Shown here: piece by piece, positions 53,386 through 62,409 of the stretch
Position numbering within the stretch: the first letter of the stretch is position 1
Layout of the letters: every line of letters begins with the position of its first letter
NCBI GenBank assembly: GCA_964370165.1
Contig: CAYJIG010000004.1
Coordinates: 1-64,000 of the forward strand
Source: JAAYCI01 sp964370165
GTDB taxonomy: Bacteria > Bacillota > Clostridia > Oscillospirales > Ruminococcaceae
Length of the DNA: 64,000 nucleotides
Direction of reading: 5' to 3'
The notes under the pieces: generated by a model
What the model was told of the DNA's origin: nothing
The model's database searches: none
What the model saw: the letters and a program-made list of their open reading frames with translations, nothing else
Position numbers and translations under genes: made by a program

Positions 53386-54474
53386 ATGGATAGAATAATA
53401 ATATTTGGCGCAGGTAAAATGTTACAGTTCTATTTGCCAAAACTACTAAAAATAGACGATGTTGAGATAGCCGAAATATGGGATACAAAAATAAGAAATG
53501 TCAATATTAATAATATAGATTATATAGTTAAAGAACCATATAAGAATGCAGATGCCGATATGATTTTTGTTACTTCCGATAAATTTTATGATGAGATTGA
53601 AGAAAGTTTAATGACTAAATTTGCATATTCAAAAAAAGTCATAAGAAATAAAAGCTATTTCGAATCAAAATGCAAAGGAGTTTTGAAAAACAGATACGCT
53701 TTTGATGCTTCAAAAAAAGATATACTGATTTTTTGGGAACAAAATGAATTATCAATTTTCAACTATGATTTTGTAAAAAAATATGATCATGAAAACATAA
53801 AGATTTTTCACGATAAAGAACACAAGCTTTTTTATTGTTATTGGAACGACAAGAAAATGTATCTATCCAAAGCTTTTGAGACAAAGCTAAGTGCTCAAAA
53901 ATATGTTAATAGTATTAAATTAGAGCAGGATGTACAGTCGCCTCATTATTACAACCCAAAAACCACTAAAAATTCAAATAATAAAATTTTAATAGATGCC
54001 GGTGTGGCGGAGGGCTTTTTTGCTTTGGATTATATTGACAAAGTAGAAAAAATATATCTTATTGAGTGTGATCAAAATTGGCTGGAGGCTTTAAGCTTGA
54101 CATTTAAGGACTATATGGATAAAGTCGTTATTATCCCAAAAATGGTTGGCGACGAAAACACCGATGATACAATAACTATTGACAGTATCATCAAAGATGA
54201 GCAATTAAGCATATTGAAACTTGATGTGGAAGGAGCAGAGCGTAAAGCTCTGTTAGGCGCTAAAAATTCCATAAAAAATTCCGAAAATTTCAGTGCATAT
54301 ATATGTGCATATCACAAACACGGTGATGAAGATTTTATAGCTGAATATTTTAAAGGATACAATATTGAGGCTTGCGGCTATATGTTTTATATGTATGGTT
54401 ATGATGACAATAAAATTGAATTGCGGCGTGGTGTTATGAATGTTAATAATACCTGCAGTTTAACAGAGGTGTAA
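53386..54474 (+). CDS. Rossmann-module FkbM-type methyltransferase
   Basis: 362 residues. An N-terminal Rossmann-like segment (RIIIFGAGKMLQFYL) is followed by a linker (about 90-195) and an FkbM-type SAM-dependent methyltransferase (about 200-330): ILIDAGVAEGFFAL as motif I, IYLIECDQNW, and ILKLDVEGAE. FkbM enzymes methylate sugars and related hydroxyls. AGAGGA lies five bases before the ATG. It is the first glycan gene after the PAPS cassette and is coupled to the next gene. Confidence 0.8.
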   Translation: MDRIIIFGAGKMLQFYLPKLLKIDDVEIAEIWDTKIRNVNINNIDYIVKEPYKNADADMIFVTSDKFYDEIEESLMTKFAYSKKVIRNKSYFESKCKGVLKNRYAFDASKKDILIFWEQNELSIFNYDFVKKYDHENIKIFHDKEHKLFYCYWNDKKMYLSKAFETKLSAQKYVNSIKLEQDVQSPHYYNPKTTKNSNNKILIDAGVAEGFFALDYIDKVEKIYLIECDQNWLEALSLTFKDYMDKVVIIPKMVGDENTDDTITIDSIIKDEQLSILKLDVEGAERKALLGAKNSIKNSENFSAYICAYHKHGDEDFIAEYFKGYNIEACGYMFYMYGYDDNKIELRRGVMNVNNTCSLTEV

Positions 54475-54479
54475 GGAAT

Positions 54480-56489
54480 ATGTGTGATAGCACGTTAGAA
54501 TATATCAAGGAAAAGATAAACTTAGGTGGTAAGATTTATTCTTTTGGAGCCGGCACAGTTGGAAAAAAGATATACAACTATCTTATGCTGTGCAGAATAT
54601 CGGTTGATAACTTTAATTTTGTAGACAACTTTAAATCACATTTTGAGAGTTCCATTGAGTACATCAAAGGCGTAAAAATATCATTGTTAACTAAGCAAGA
54701 AATGCTTCGAAATATTACCGATAAGGATATTGTCATTATATCAGTAGGTGAAAAATTAGTTAAAGAAATTACTAGTGAATTAGAGCAAGAACCTATTTTG
54801 TCTGGGCATAAACTTTTAACAATTTACGACATTTTGTCGCCTGCTGAAGAATTTATTAAAAGCACCATGTATTCGTTCGATGAAGAAGAATTGCATTATG
54901 AAAGTGACATGAAACTTAGAATTGTAATAAACGCTACTACAAAATACAGTTTTCAAAAATTACAACGAACAATAAATAGCATACAAAACAATTCAGTTAC
55001 TAGCATTTTGTTATTGACAAGTTCTAATGTAGATAGTGATTTTAAAAAAATAATAAATAAAAAAATGACAATAATTAATGTTCAAAGCAAGCTACCTAGC
55101 CATAAAGAGGTGATTAAATGTCTCTTGAGTGATAAATATTTAAATGATGCTGATGATAATTCGTCTTTCGTAATTTTTATGAATATTGGCGATTCATTGT
55201 CAACTTATTCTATACAGAATATATTATACTTCATCAGAAATAACAGTGAAAAAAAAGTATTTCTTGCCGATAGAGACATTTTTTTTAAAAATTCTTACAT
55301 ATCCCCTTTTTATAGATCAAAAATAAAAAGCGATGAAATTTTGCTTAAAACCATGTTTAACGATTTACTTATTACGCAGCCTACATATTTCGATTTAATA
55401 AAAAATAACTTAGTGACAAAAACTGATATTGCCGTTATACCGAAAATTATATATCACGTAGACTATGATAATATTGATAAAACACATGTGAAGCCAATGG
55501 CGTTTTATTTGACGCAGTATCATACCATACCTGAAAATGATATTTGGTGGGGGAAGGGATTTACAGAGTGGACTAATACCAAGAAAGCAAAGCCATTATT
55601 TGATGGACATTATCAACCACATGAGCCTCATGATGATATTGGGTATTATGACTTAATGAATGACGATGAAATTCAGAAAAAACAGATGGAAATGGCAAAA
55701 AAATATGGAATTTATGGATTTTGTTATTACTATTATCATTTTTCGGGTAAACGATTGCTTGAGAAGCCGTTGAATAAAATGCTTGAAAACAAACAGCTTG
55801 ATTTCCCGTTCTGTATATTTTGGGCGAATGAAACATGGTCACGCAGATGGGACGGACAAGACAGCGAAATATTAATTAAACAAAATTGTGATGAAAACAG
55901 CTGCATGAAATTTATTGATGATGTTATACCTTTATTTAAGGATAGTAGGTATATAAAAATTAATGAAAAGCCATTGTTGATAGTATATCGAGCTAAAAAT
56001 ATTCCTGATTTTAATGCCATAGTTGAAAAGTGGAAAAAAAGAGCCGAATTAAATGGATTAAAAGGGCTAGAGATTGTAGTAACAAATTATGGTGTCGATG
56101 ATCCAAGGTTAATAGGTAGTGATTCATTACTAGAGTTTGCATTAACTAAAACTGTATTTGTTGATAACAAGCAATGCGACTATAACTTTTATGCAAGTGT
56201 TAATAATAATCGAACATACAATGATTTTATGCTATATCCGAGTTGCGTTTTGGGGTTTGATAATACCGCACGCAAAGGAAAAGATGCCACTATCATCTCG
56301 AATTTTACATTCGAAGAATATCAAAAGTGTTTAGCATGTAGTATAGATTATATCACTACATACAATGATAAAGACAACCAATATACTTATATTTTTGCCT
56401 GGAATGAATGGGCAGAAGCTGCCCATTTAGAGCCTGATAAAAAATATGGATACAAATACCTTGAAGCGACAGCGGAGGTAGTAAAATAG
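54480..56489 (+). CDS. Three-part glycan protein with WbsX-type C-terminal domain
   Basis: 669 residues. Residues 1-115: Rossmann-like module (YSFGAGTVGKKIYNYLM). Residues 135-335: a region resembling a degenerate GT-A glycosyltransferase (RIVINATTKYSFQKLQRTIN). Residues 335-669: WbsX-type domain with WWGKGFTEWTN, HYQPHEPHDDIGYYD, FWANETWSRRWDG and a C-terminal AWNEWAEAAHLEPD. WbsX domains are glycoside-hydrolase-99-like and occur in O-antigen and capsule clusters, but their reaction is poorly known. AGAGG lies ten bases before the ATG, six bases after the FkbM stop. Confidence 0.8.
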   Translation: MCDSTLEYIKEKINLGGKIYSFGAGTVGKKIYNYLMLCRISVDNFNFVDNFKSHFESSIEYIKGVKISLLTKQEMLRNITDKDIVIISVGEKLVKEITSELEQEPILSGHKLLTIYDILSPAEEFIKSTMYSFDEEELHYESDMKLRIVINATTKYSFQKLQRTINSIQNNSVTSILLLTSSNVDSDFKKIINKKMTIINVQSKLPSHKEVIKCLLSDKYLNDADDNSSFVIFMNIGDSLSTYSIQNILYFIRNNSEKKVFLADRDIFFKNSYISPFYRSKIKSDEILLKTMFNDLLITQPTYFDLIKNNLVTKTDIAVIPKIIYHVDYDNIDKTHVKPMAFYLTQYHTIPENDIWWGKGFTEWTNTKKAKPLFDGHYQPHEPHDDIGYYDLMNDDEIQKKQMEMAKKYGIYGFCYYYYHFSGKRLLEKPLNKMLENKQLDFPFCIFWANETWSRRWDGQDSEILIKQNCDENSCMKFIDDVIPLFKDSRYIKINEKPLLIVYRAKNIPDFNAIVEKWKKRAELNGLKGLEIVVTNYGVDDPRLIGSDSLLEFALTKTVFVDNKQCDYNFYASVNNNRTYNDFMLYPSCVLGFDNTARKGKDATIISNFTFEEYQKCLACSIDYITTYNDKDNQYTYIFAWNEWAEAAHLEPDKKYGYKYLEATAEVVK

Positions 56490-56580
56490 CAATGAACGGC
56501 TATGTGTTTTATTGCTATTATTGAAATTGAAACTGGTAAATTTATATAATACTAATTGCTTCACAATTGGGAGACTAAAT

Positions 56581-57483
56581 ATGAGCAAAGTGAAAGTAAG
56601 TGTTATGTGTCTAGTTTATAACCATGAAAAATATATCAGACAAGCTTTAGACGGGATTTTAATGCAAAAAACGGATTTTGATTATGAGGTGATTGTAAAC
56701 GATGATGCGTCAACAGATGGCTCGGCAGATATTATTAAGGAATATCAAAAACAATATCCGGATAAAATCAAAGCTATATTAAGAAAGGAAAATTTATATA
56801 GCAAAGGCGTTTGTTGGCAGACTGAACTATATAAACACTTTGAAGGCGAATATGTAGCAATATGCGAAGGTGATGATTATTGGACGGACTGTATGAAATT
56901 GCAAAAGCAAGTAAAGCTACTTGACAATCATCCTGAATATGCGGCCTGTGGGCATAATGTACATGTAGTTAATGAAAATGAAGAAATCCAATATAACAGC
57001 AATATAGGAGCACTCCATTATGTCGATATTGATACAATAAAAGATATTCGTGATATTTATTTTTATGGCAGATTCTCTCATACTTGTAGCCTGGTTTTTC
57101 GAAGAAAAATATTTGATGATATGAATACGGAGCAAATTAATGACTATAAATCTTTAAAGATTACCGGTGATATTAAGTTGTGTAGTTTAATAATGGCAAA
57201 TGGTGATTTTTATCAGTTCAAAGATATTATGTCATGTTACAGACATATAACATCGCATGGCGATAGCTGGAGTGCCCAAAATAAAAATAGAAACATGGCA
57301 GTGTATTTTAATACTGGATGCACTTGTTTGGAAAAATTTCTGACAAAATATTATTTTTTAAAAAATACGCATCATCTTATTAAAACTATATATTTTTCTC
57401 AGTCCATACGTCTATACAGGCAAAGCCCATCCACCGAGAACAAAGATATAATGACCAAAATCCTTTTGGATTGGAGTTTCTGA
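56581..57483 (+). CDS. Family 2 glycosyltransferase
   Basis: GT-A-fold sugar transferase using a nucleotide sugar. It begins KVSVMCLVYNHEKYIRQALD, with the nucleotide-binding NDDAST and the metal-binding EGDDYW. 300 residues, cytoplasmic, no membrane helices. The ATG at 56581 has GGGAG seven bases upstream; the open frame from 56512 lies before that site. It overlaps the aminotransferase start by one base (TGATG). Donor and acceptor sugars are unknown. Confidence 0.92.
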   Translation: MSKVKVSVMCLVYNHEKYIRQALDGILMQKTDFDYEVIVNDDASTDGSADIIKEYQKQYPDKIKAILRKENLYSKGVCWQTELYKHFEGEYVAICEGDDYWTDCMKLQKQVKLLDNHPEYAACGHNVHVVNENEEIQYNSNIGALHYVDIDTIKDIRDIYFYGRFSHTCSLVFRRKIFDDMNTEQINDYKSLKITGDIKLCSLIMANGDFYQFKDIMSCYRHITSHGDSWSAQNKNRNMAVYFNTGCTCLEKFLTKYYFLKNTHHLIKTIYFSQSIRLYRQSPSTENKDIMTKILLDWSF

Positions 57484-58604
57484 TGGAAAACATATATGTA
57501 ACAAAAGCGTTGCTTCCTGAATATGAAGAATATTGTAAGGCCATTAAGCCGCTTTGGGAAAATCATATTATTACTAATATGGGTCACCATCATAAATTGC
57601 TGGAGCAAGAGTTGTTGCGGTATCTTGAGGCTGAAAACATATCTCTTTTTTGCAATGGACATATGGCGCTGGAGCTTACATTGCAGGCACTGGAGCTAAA
57701 AGGAGAGGTTATAACAACCCCGTTTACATTCATCTCCACTATTCATGCAATAGTAAGAAATGATTTGACACCTGTATTTTGTGATGTGGACCCCGAGACT
57801 TACACTATGGATGCAGATAAAATTGAAGCCTTGATAACTCCAAACACCACCGCCATTGTTCCTGTACATGTTTATGGAAATGTGTGTAATGTTGAAAAAA
57901 TAGATATGATTGCACGAAAGTATAAATTAAAGGTTATTTATGATGCGGCACACGCTTTTGGTGTGAAGTATAAGGGCATATCTATTGGTGATTTTGGCGA
58001 TGCATCCATGTTTAGCTTTCATGCAACAAAAGTTTTTAATTCCATAGAGGGTGGTGCAATTACCTTTTCAGATAATGAGCTAAAGCAAAAGCTACATTAC
58101 CTAAAAAACTTTGGAATAAAGTCGGCTGAACAGGTAGAAGATATTGGCACAAATGCTAAAATGAATGAGTTTTCTGCAATAATGGGACTTTGTAATCTCA
58201 AGCAAGTAGACGATGCAATTAATGAAAGAAAGAGAGTGTTTGAAAGATATATCGAAAATTTAAAAGACGTATCGGGAATTAAGTTTTGTAATATAAACAA
58301 AGATCAAACATGGAATTATGCATATGTGCCTATACAAATATTGGATACATATGGAAAATCCCGCGACTACCTGTTTGATAAGTTGTCGAAAAAAGGAATT
58401 ATAGCAAGAAAATATTTTTATCCTATTGCAACTGAAGTCGCATGCTATAAGGAGCGAAATTATATAGGCGATACTCCGATAGCAAAAGAAATTTCCGAGA
58501 GAATTTTAACATTACCGATTGAGCCTACGTTTCCTGATGTTGAAGTAGATACAATATGCAATATCATCAAAGGAGTGGCAAATGAAAATCCACTTAAAAA
58601 ATAG
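57483..58604 (+). CDS. DegT/DnrJ/EryC1-type sugar aminotransferase
   Basis: PLP-dependent enzyme that usually aminates a nucleotide-linked keto-sugar. The Schiff-base lysine is in SFHATKVFNSIEGG, with DAAHAFG before it and TTPFTFISTIHAI near the start. 373 residues. The ATG at 57483 is six bases after GGAG. It implies an amino sugar in the glycan, although no sugar dehydratase gene is in view. Its 3' end overlaps the next gene by 23 bases. Confidence 0.9.
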   Translation: MENIYVTKALLPEYEEYCKAIKPLWENHIITNMGHHHKLLEQELLRYLEAENISLFCNGHMALELTLQALELKGEVITTPFTFISTIHAIVRNDLTPVFCDVDPETYTMDADKIEALITPNTTAIVPVHVYGNVCNVEKIDMIARKYKLKVIYDAAHAFGVKYKGISIGDFGDASMFSFHATKVFNSIEGGAITFSDNELKQKLHYLKNFGIKSAEQVEDIGTNAKMNEFSAIMGLCNLKQVDDAINERKRVFERYIENLKDVSGIKFCNINKDQTWNYAYVPIQILDTYGKSRDYLFDKLSKKGIIARKYFYPIATEVACYKERNYIGDTPIAKEISERILTLPIEPTFPDVEVDTICNIIKGVANENPLKK

Positions 58605-61014
58605 ATTACTTAATGCAATAGCAAGCATAGAAGAATGTCATGAATATATAAGTAATCTTAATAATATTGAACATTTAATTGAATATTTATCATTGTGCCA
58701 AAGTGTAGCTATTTCTATTGGTGAAAGTTTAGAGAGTCACGAAAATGATAAAAAAATAAGTGGTAATATCGTGTCCATGCTTGAAGAGTATTGTGATGAC
58801 CTCTTTAAACTCAGTAATGTCGAGCAGATGGACAGCGATAATTTTGCACTTTTACTAAACACTTGTGTTCAAAAAATATCTAGCATTAAAGCCGGAATTT
58901 CTAATGAGTTATCAGAAGAAAAGTCGATAGTGGCATTTCTTCCATATATAGCTTCTATGTGGGACTCTCTTGATAGCATATGCAGAGAAGCAATGAAGAG
59001 CGAGCTATGGGAGACATATGTTTTTCCCATACCCTATATTTCTATTAATACTAAACACCAAATTGACGCAAAGCATTTTGAATATGATGAATTACCGGAC
59101 GATTTGCCTTTAATAGATTATAGAGAAAAATCACTTGAAGACTTAAAGCCCGATGTGATTTTTTATCATAATCCTTATGATGGTAATAATATGGTGACAC
59201 AAGTTTATCCACAATTTTTCACTGAAAATCTCAAAAAGATTACACCTTATTTAGTTTATGTCCCATATTATATTGTGGCCGGAAAAACTGCTTCACATTT
59301 CCCTGAAATGCCCGGTGTTAAAAATGCTTGGAGAGTTGTTGTACAACAAGAGGTTAAAGGGCAGTACCTTGAAAAATACTCAGAGGAAAAGGTGCTCGCC
59401 TTGGGAAGCCCTAAACTTGATGCATTAATAAATTATACCCCGGGAAACATTCCCAAGGAATGGCAAAAGAAAATTGCCGATAAAATTGTGCTTTTCTTTA
59501 ATATTCATCTAACAAGTGCAATGATAGATCCCTCAAAGCTAATGGATATGCTGGATTATATTATGGATTTTATGCAAAGCAATAAAGATGTTGTTATTCT
59601 TTGGAGGCCACACCCTTTAATTCAGCAGACGCTCAGTGCTTTTCAAGATAATCCACAATTCATAAAACAGTATAAAAAAAGAGTAGATGAATTTTGCACT
59701 CTTGATAACGGAATTTATGATGACACCTCCGACTTGCATAGAAGCTTAGCTATCTCAGATGCTTATATAGGCTCTCTTAAAAGCTCGGTTCTTAGGCTTT
59801 ATGCAAAATCAAATAAGCCATATTATCTTATTCCGGAGGTGTTTGAAAAAAAATTCAGTAGTAGGAATTGTTTTAAGACAAACAGGGGCGGAATTGTGTT
59901 AGATGGGCATATTTGGCAGTTTTGTCACATGTATAATGCTCTTTTTAAGTTTGATTTAAAGACACATAAAATAACATATGTGACTTCATTTAGCAAATAT
60001 GCGATAGATGAAATTCACTTATTTTATGCTGCAAATAAATATAACGACTGGCTGATTTTACTGCCGTATCAAAAAAAAGAAATTGCTTTATTTAACACAA
60101 AAACAAATGAAGTGAAATACATTGAGTTTGAAGCGGAAGATTTTGAAGAAGTAAGCATTATGTTTTCAGATGTTGAAAGCGATATACTCACCGTGGTGGT
60201 GAATGAAACATCTGATTATTATTACAGCATATCATTAAAAGATTTCTCGTGCAAAAAAATAGATATTAATCAAAAAGGGACATTTTTCGGAATTTGTAGT
60301 GGTAATATTTTTATACATAATGAGGCAGATAACACTCTGATATTAATCGATATAATGAACAATTCAACAAAGATGTTTTCTTTGCCTAAGGATTTTGTTT
60401 ACCACAGAATACCTTTTATTAAAATCATAGATAACAGCCTTTATATAGTGCATCGCAATGATGGGGTTTTACTGGTGTGCAATGATATTGATAATAAGGC
60501 GGAATTTAAAGCCTACAGTTTATACCCTGAATGTAAAACAGATAAAGATTGTCTGATAAGGACTTGCCATATTAGTGAAAATAAAATTTTATTTAGTACA
60601 ACAAATTCAGATGCACTTTATAGCTATGACATCAGCAAACAGGAAAGTAATCTGCTGATACCTAAAGCTGTTAGCGATTTAGCCCCCTATACACTTGATA
60701 CTGTGGTGGCAGAGGACTCAATTTATATCTTGCCGTTTATAATGGCAAAGCCGTATATTTTAAAGCTAAATCTTGAGCACACCGCCGCAGAAAAAATAAA
60801 CTGTTTTGTAGATGATTTAAACGAATTCTCAAAAGCACTTTTAGCCAGTATTGATAATCATGAAACCAAACCAAACTATCAGTATCTGCCGCTTAGCCTT
60901 GAAAATTGGCTTAAATGTGTGGATTTAAAGAGTAGTAATGGGAAGGAAAACGATGATAAGCCCCGCACTAATATAGGAGCTAAAATATGGAAACATATAT
61001 CCAATGAATTTTAG
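58582..61014 (+). CDS. CDP-glycerol glycerophosphotransferase-like protein with propeller-like tail
   Basis: 810 residues. N-terminal helical part (1-110); GT-B-like domain resembling TagB/TagF polyol-phosphate transferases (about 115-430), with YHNPYDG, LGSPKLDAL, LWRPHPL and DTSDLHRSLAISDAYIGS. The C-terminal part (about 430-780) has repeated beta-strand units such as SKYAIDEIHLFYAANKYNDW and ISENKILFSTTNSDALYSYD, suggesting a beta-propeller. GGAG lies six bases before the ATG. TagB/TagF enzymes add glycerol or ribitol phosphate to teichoic acids. The fusion with a propeller is unusual; the tail may bind the growing polymer. Confidence 0.75.
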   Translation: MKIHLKNRLLNAIASIEECHEYISNLNNIEHLIEYLSLCQSVAISIGESLESHENDKKISGNIVSMLEEYCDDLFKLSNVEQMDSDNFALLLNTCVQKISSIKAGISNELSEEKSIVAFLPYIASMWDSLDSICREAMKSELWETYVFPIPYISINTKHQIDAKHFEYDELPDDLPLIDYREKSLEDLKPDVIFYHNPYDGNNMVTQVYPQFFTENLKKITPYLVYVPYYIVAGKTASHFPEMPGVKNAWRVVVQQEVKGQYLEKYSEEKVLALGSPKLDALINYTPGNIPKEWQKKIADKIVLFFNIHLTSAMIDPSKLMDMLDYIMDFMQSNKDVVILWRPHPLIQQTLSAFQDNPQFIKQYKKRVDEFCTLDNGIYDDTSDLHRSLAISDAYIGSLKSSVLRLYAKSNKPYYLIPEVFEKKFSSRNCFKTNRGGIVLDGHIWQFCHMYNALFKFDLKTHKITYVTSFSKYAIDEIHLFYAANKYNDWLILLPYQKKEIALFNTKTNEVKYIEFEAEDFEEVSIMFSDVESDILTVVVNETSDYYYSISLKDFSCKKIDINQKGTFFGICSGNIFIHNEADNTLILIDIMNNSTKMFSLPKDFVYHRIPFIKIIDNSLYIVHRNDGVLLVCNDIDNKAEFKAYSLYPECKTDKDCLIRTCHISENKILFSTTNSDALYSYDISKQESNLLIPKAVSDLAPYTLDTVVAEDSIYILPFIMAKPYILKLNLEHTAAEKINCFVDDLNEFSKALLASIDNHETKPNYQYLPLSLENWLKCVDLKSSNGKENDDKPRTNIGAKIWKHISNEF

Positions 61015-61130
61015 GGAAAACACTCTGTGAAGGGGACTACTTATGATAGAAGCTATAAAAAATATTCATTGACTAAAAATTGTGTGCATTAAGACTTGTT
61101 CAACACTTGAACGGAGAGGAAATATTAAAA

Positions 61131-62408
61131 ATGATGGGTGATAAAAAAATAAGAGTGACGCAAATAGATGAAAACCAGTCGATTTTCAGAGAAAATAAAG
61201 TGGTGCTTTTTGGAGCGGGAAGTACCGGTAAAATCATTTTGGAACTATTAAAGCAATTTGATATTGAAGTGCATTCATATTGTGATAATAATGAGGGCTT
61301 ATGGGGAACGCTTGTCAATGGAATAAAGGTGATTTCACCTGCTGAGTTGCAAGAGCTTACAAGAGCGGATAAAAATATTTTAGTCCAGGTAACGGTAGGC
61401 GCTATTCAAAGTTTCATTATGTCAAAATCAGTTGGTGAGGTTATTTCACAAATAAAAAATTTGGGTATAGAAAAATATATAGTTGCGCAAGAAACATATC
61501 ATATGCTCACTTTGTTTAAATTTCTCAAATTTGCAGTCGAAAATCATGAAGCTATTACCGACAACGATTTCCTAAAAGATTACAAGCGCAAATTTGACTA
61601 TATTGCTGGATATGATCGCTTTATACGTAATATGTTAAATATTAATGCTGAAAATAATACAATACTTATTTGTCTTCCACCAAAAACAGGTGATGTTACC
61701 TTGGGGATGACTTTTATTGATAACAATGTGACACACTTTAATGTTGAGCATCAGCCTACCTTTTTTGTCAATACTTTCGGCAAAAAGGTATATGGAAATA
61801 TGTTTGGGAAAATTAAAATCATCACTGCTGTCAGAGAGCCTATTGGACAGAATATATCACTTCTGCTTCAGTCGATTTCCGAGTGGAGTTTAAGAATGGA
61901 CACGCTAGTTAATGCTATAAGGCTTAATACAGGCGAGTACACTGCTGCTGGAATACAAAATGTTATAGATATAATATTTAAGGACGGCGGAAATCTCCAA
62001 TCTTTGTTTGACATTCAAATAAAAAACAATGAATTAATTGGACGTATCCAAAACTTTATACCATCATTCCAAGAGAATATTATAGACATAATGAAAGAGC
62101 CCTTTGATAAGGAAAAAGGCTACTCGATAATAAAAGAAGACAATATAGAAGTATTTGTCTATCAGCTTGAAAAATTAAATGATATTGTACCAGAGCTTTC
62201 TGAGTGGGTTGGGGTACCTTTTGACAGTTTGGTGATTGACAACATGGGTGAAAGCAAGTGGAATGGTGCGTCTTACAAGCAAGCACAAAAAGAACTGAAG
62301 TTTTCGGGGGAATATTTTGACAAATGCTATAACGAGCCGTATGTAAAACATTTCTATTCAGAGCAAGATATAGAGAAATTCAAAAATAGGTGGAGAGGGA
62401 ATATTTAA
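61131..62408 (+). CDS. Rossmann-module capsular sulfotransferase-like protein (copy 1)
   Basis: 425 residues. An N-terminal Rossmann-like module (residues 22-75: VVLFGAGSTGKIILELL, CDNNEGLWG) is followed by a sulfotransferase-like domain. A PAPS-loop-like PPKTGDVTL is at 183-191 and a 3'-phosphate-site-like VREPIGQNIS at 234-243; the C-terminal LxxLxxxxxxLxxWVG pattern resembles capsule-type (NKWYS-like) sulfotransferases. Canonical loops have T after PKTG where this has D. GGAGAGG lies 11 bases before the ATG at 61131. It is two bases from a paralog with a nearly identical 3' end. With cysDNC/cysQ upstream, sulfation of a surface glycan is the likely job, by inference. Confidence 0.7.
   Translation: MMGDKKIRVTQIDENQSIFRENKVVLFGAGSTGKIILELLKQFDIEVHSYCDNNEGLWGTLVNGIKVISPAELQELTRADKNILVQVTVGAIQSFIMSKSVGEVISQIKNLGIEKYIVAQETYHMLTLFKFLKFAVENHEAITDNDFLKDYKRKFDYIAGYDRFIRNMLNINAENNTILICLPPKTGDVTLGMTFIDNNVTHFNVEHQPTFFVNTFGKKVYGNMFGKIKIITAVREPIGQNISLLLQSISEWSLRMDTLVNAIRLNTGEYTAAGIQNVIDIIFKDGGNLQSLFDIQIKNNELIGRIQNFIPSFQENIIDIMKEPFDKEKGYSIIKEDNIEVFVYQLEKLNDIVPELSEWVGVPFDSLVIDNMGESKWNGASYKQAQKELKFSGEYFDKCYNEPYVKHFYSEQDIEKFKNRWRGNI
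62076..62404 (+). repeat. Direct repeat, copy 1 (3' end of first sulfotransferase-like gene)
   Basis: 329 bases that recur at 63367-63695 with three differences seen. They encode the last ~110 residues of both proteins. The level of identity points to recent duplication or gene conversion. Confidence 0.95.
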
Positions 62409-62409
62409 A

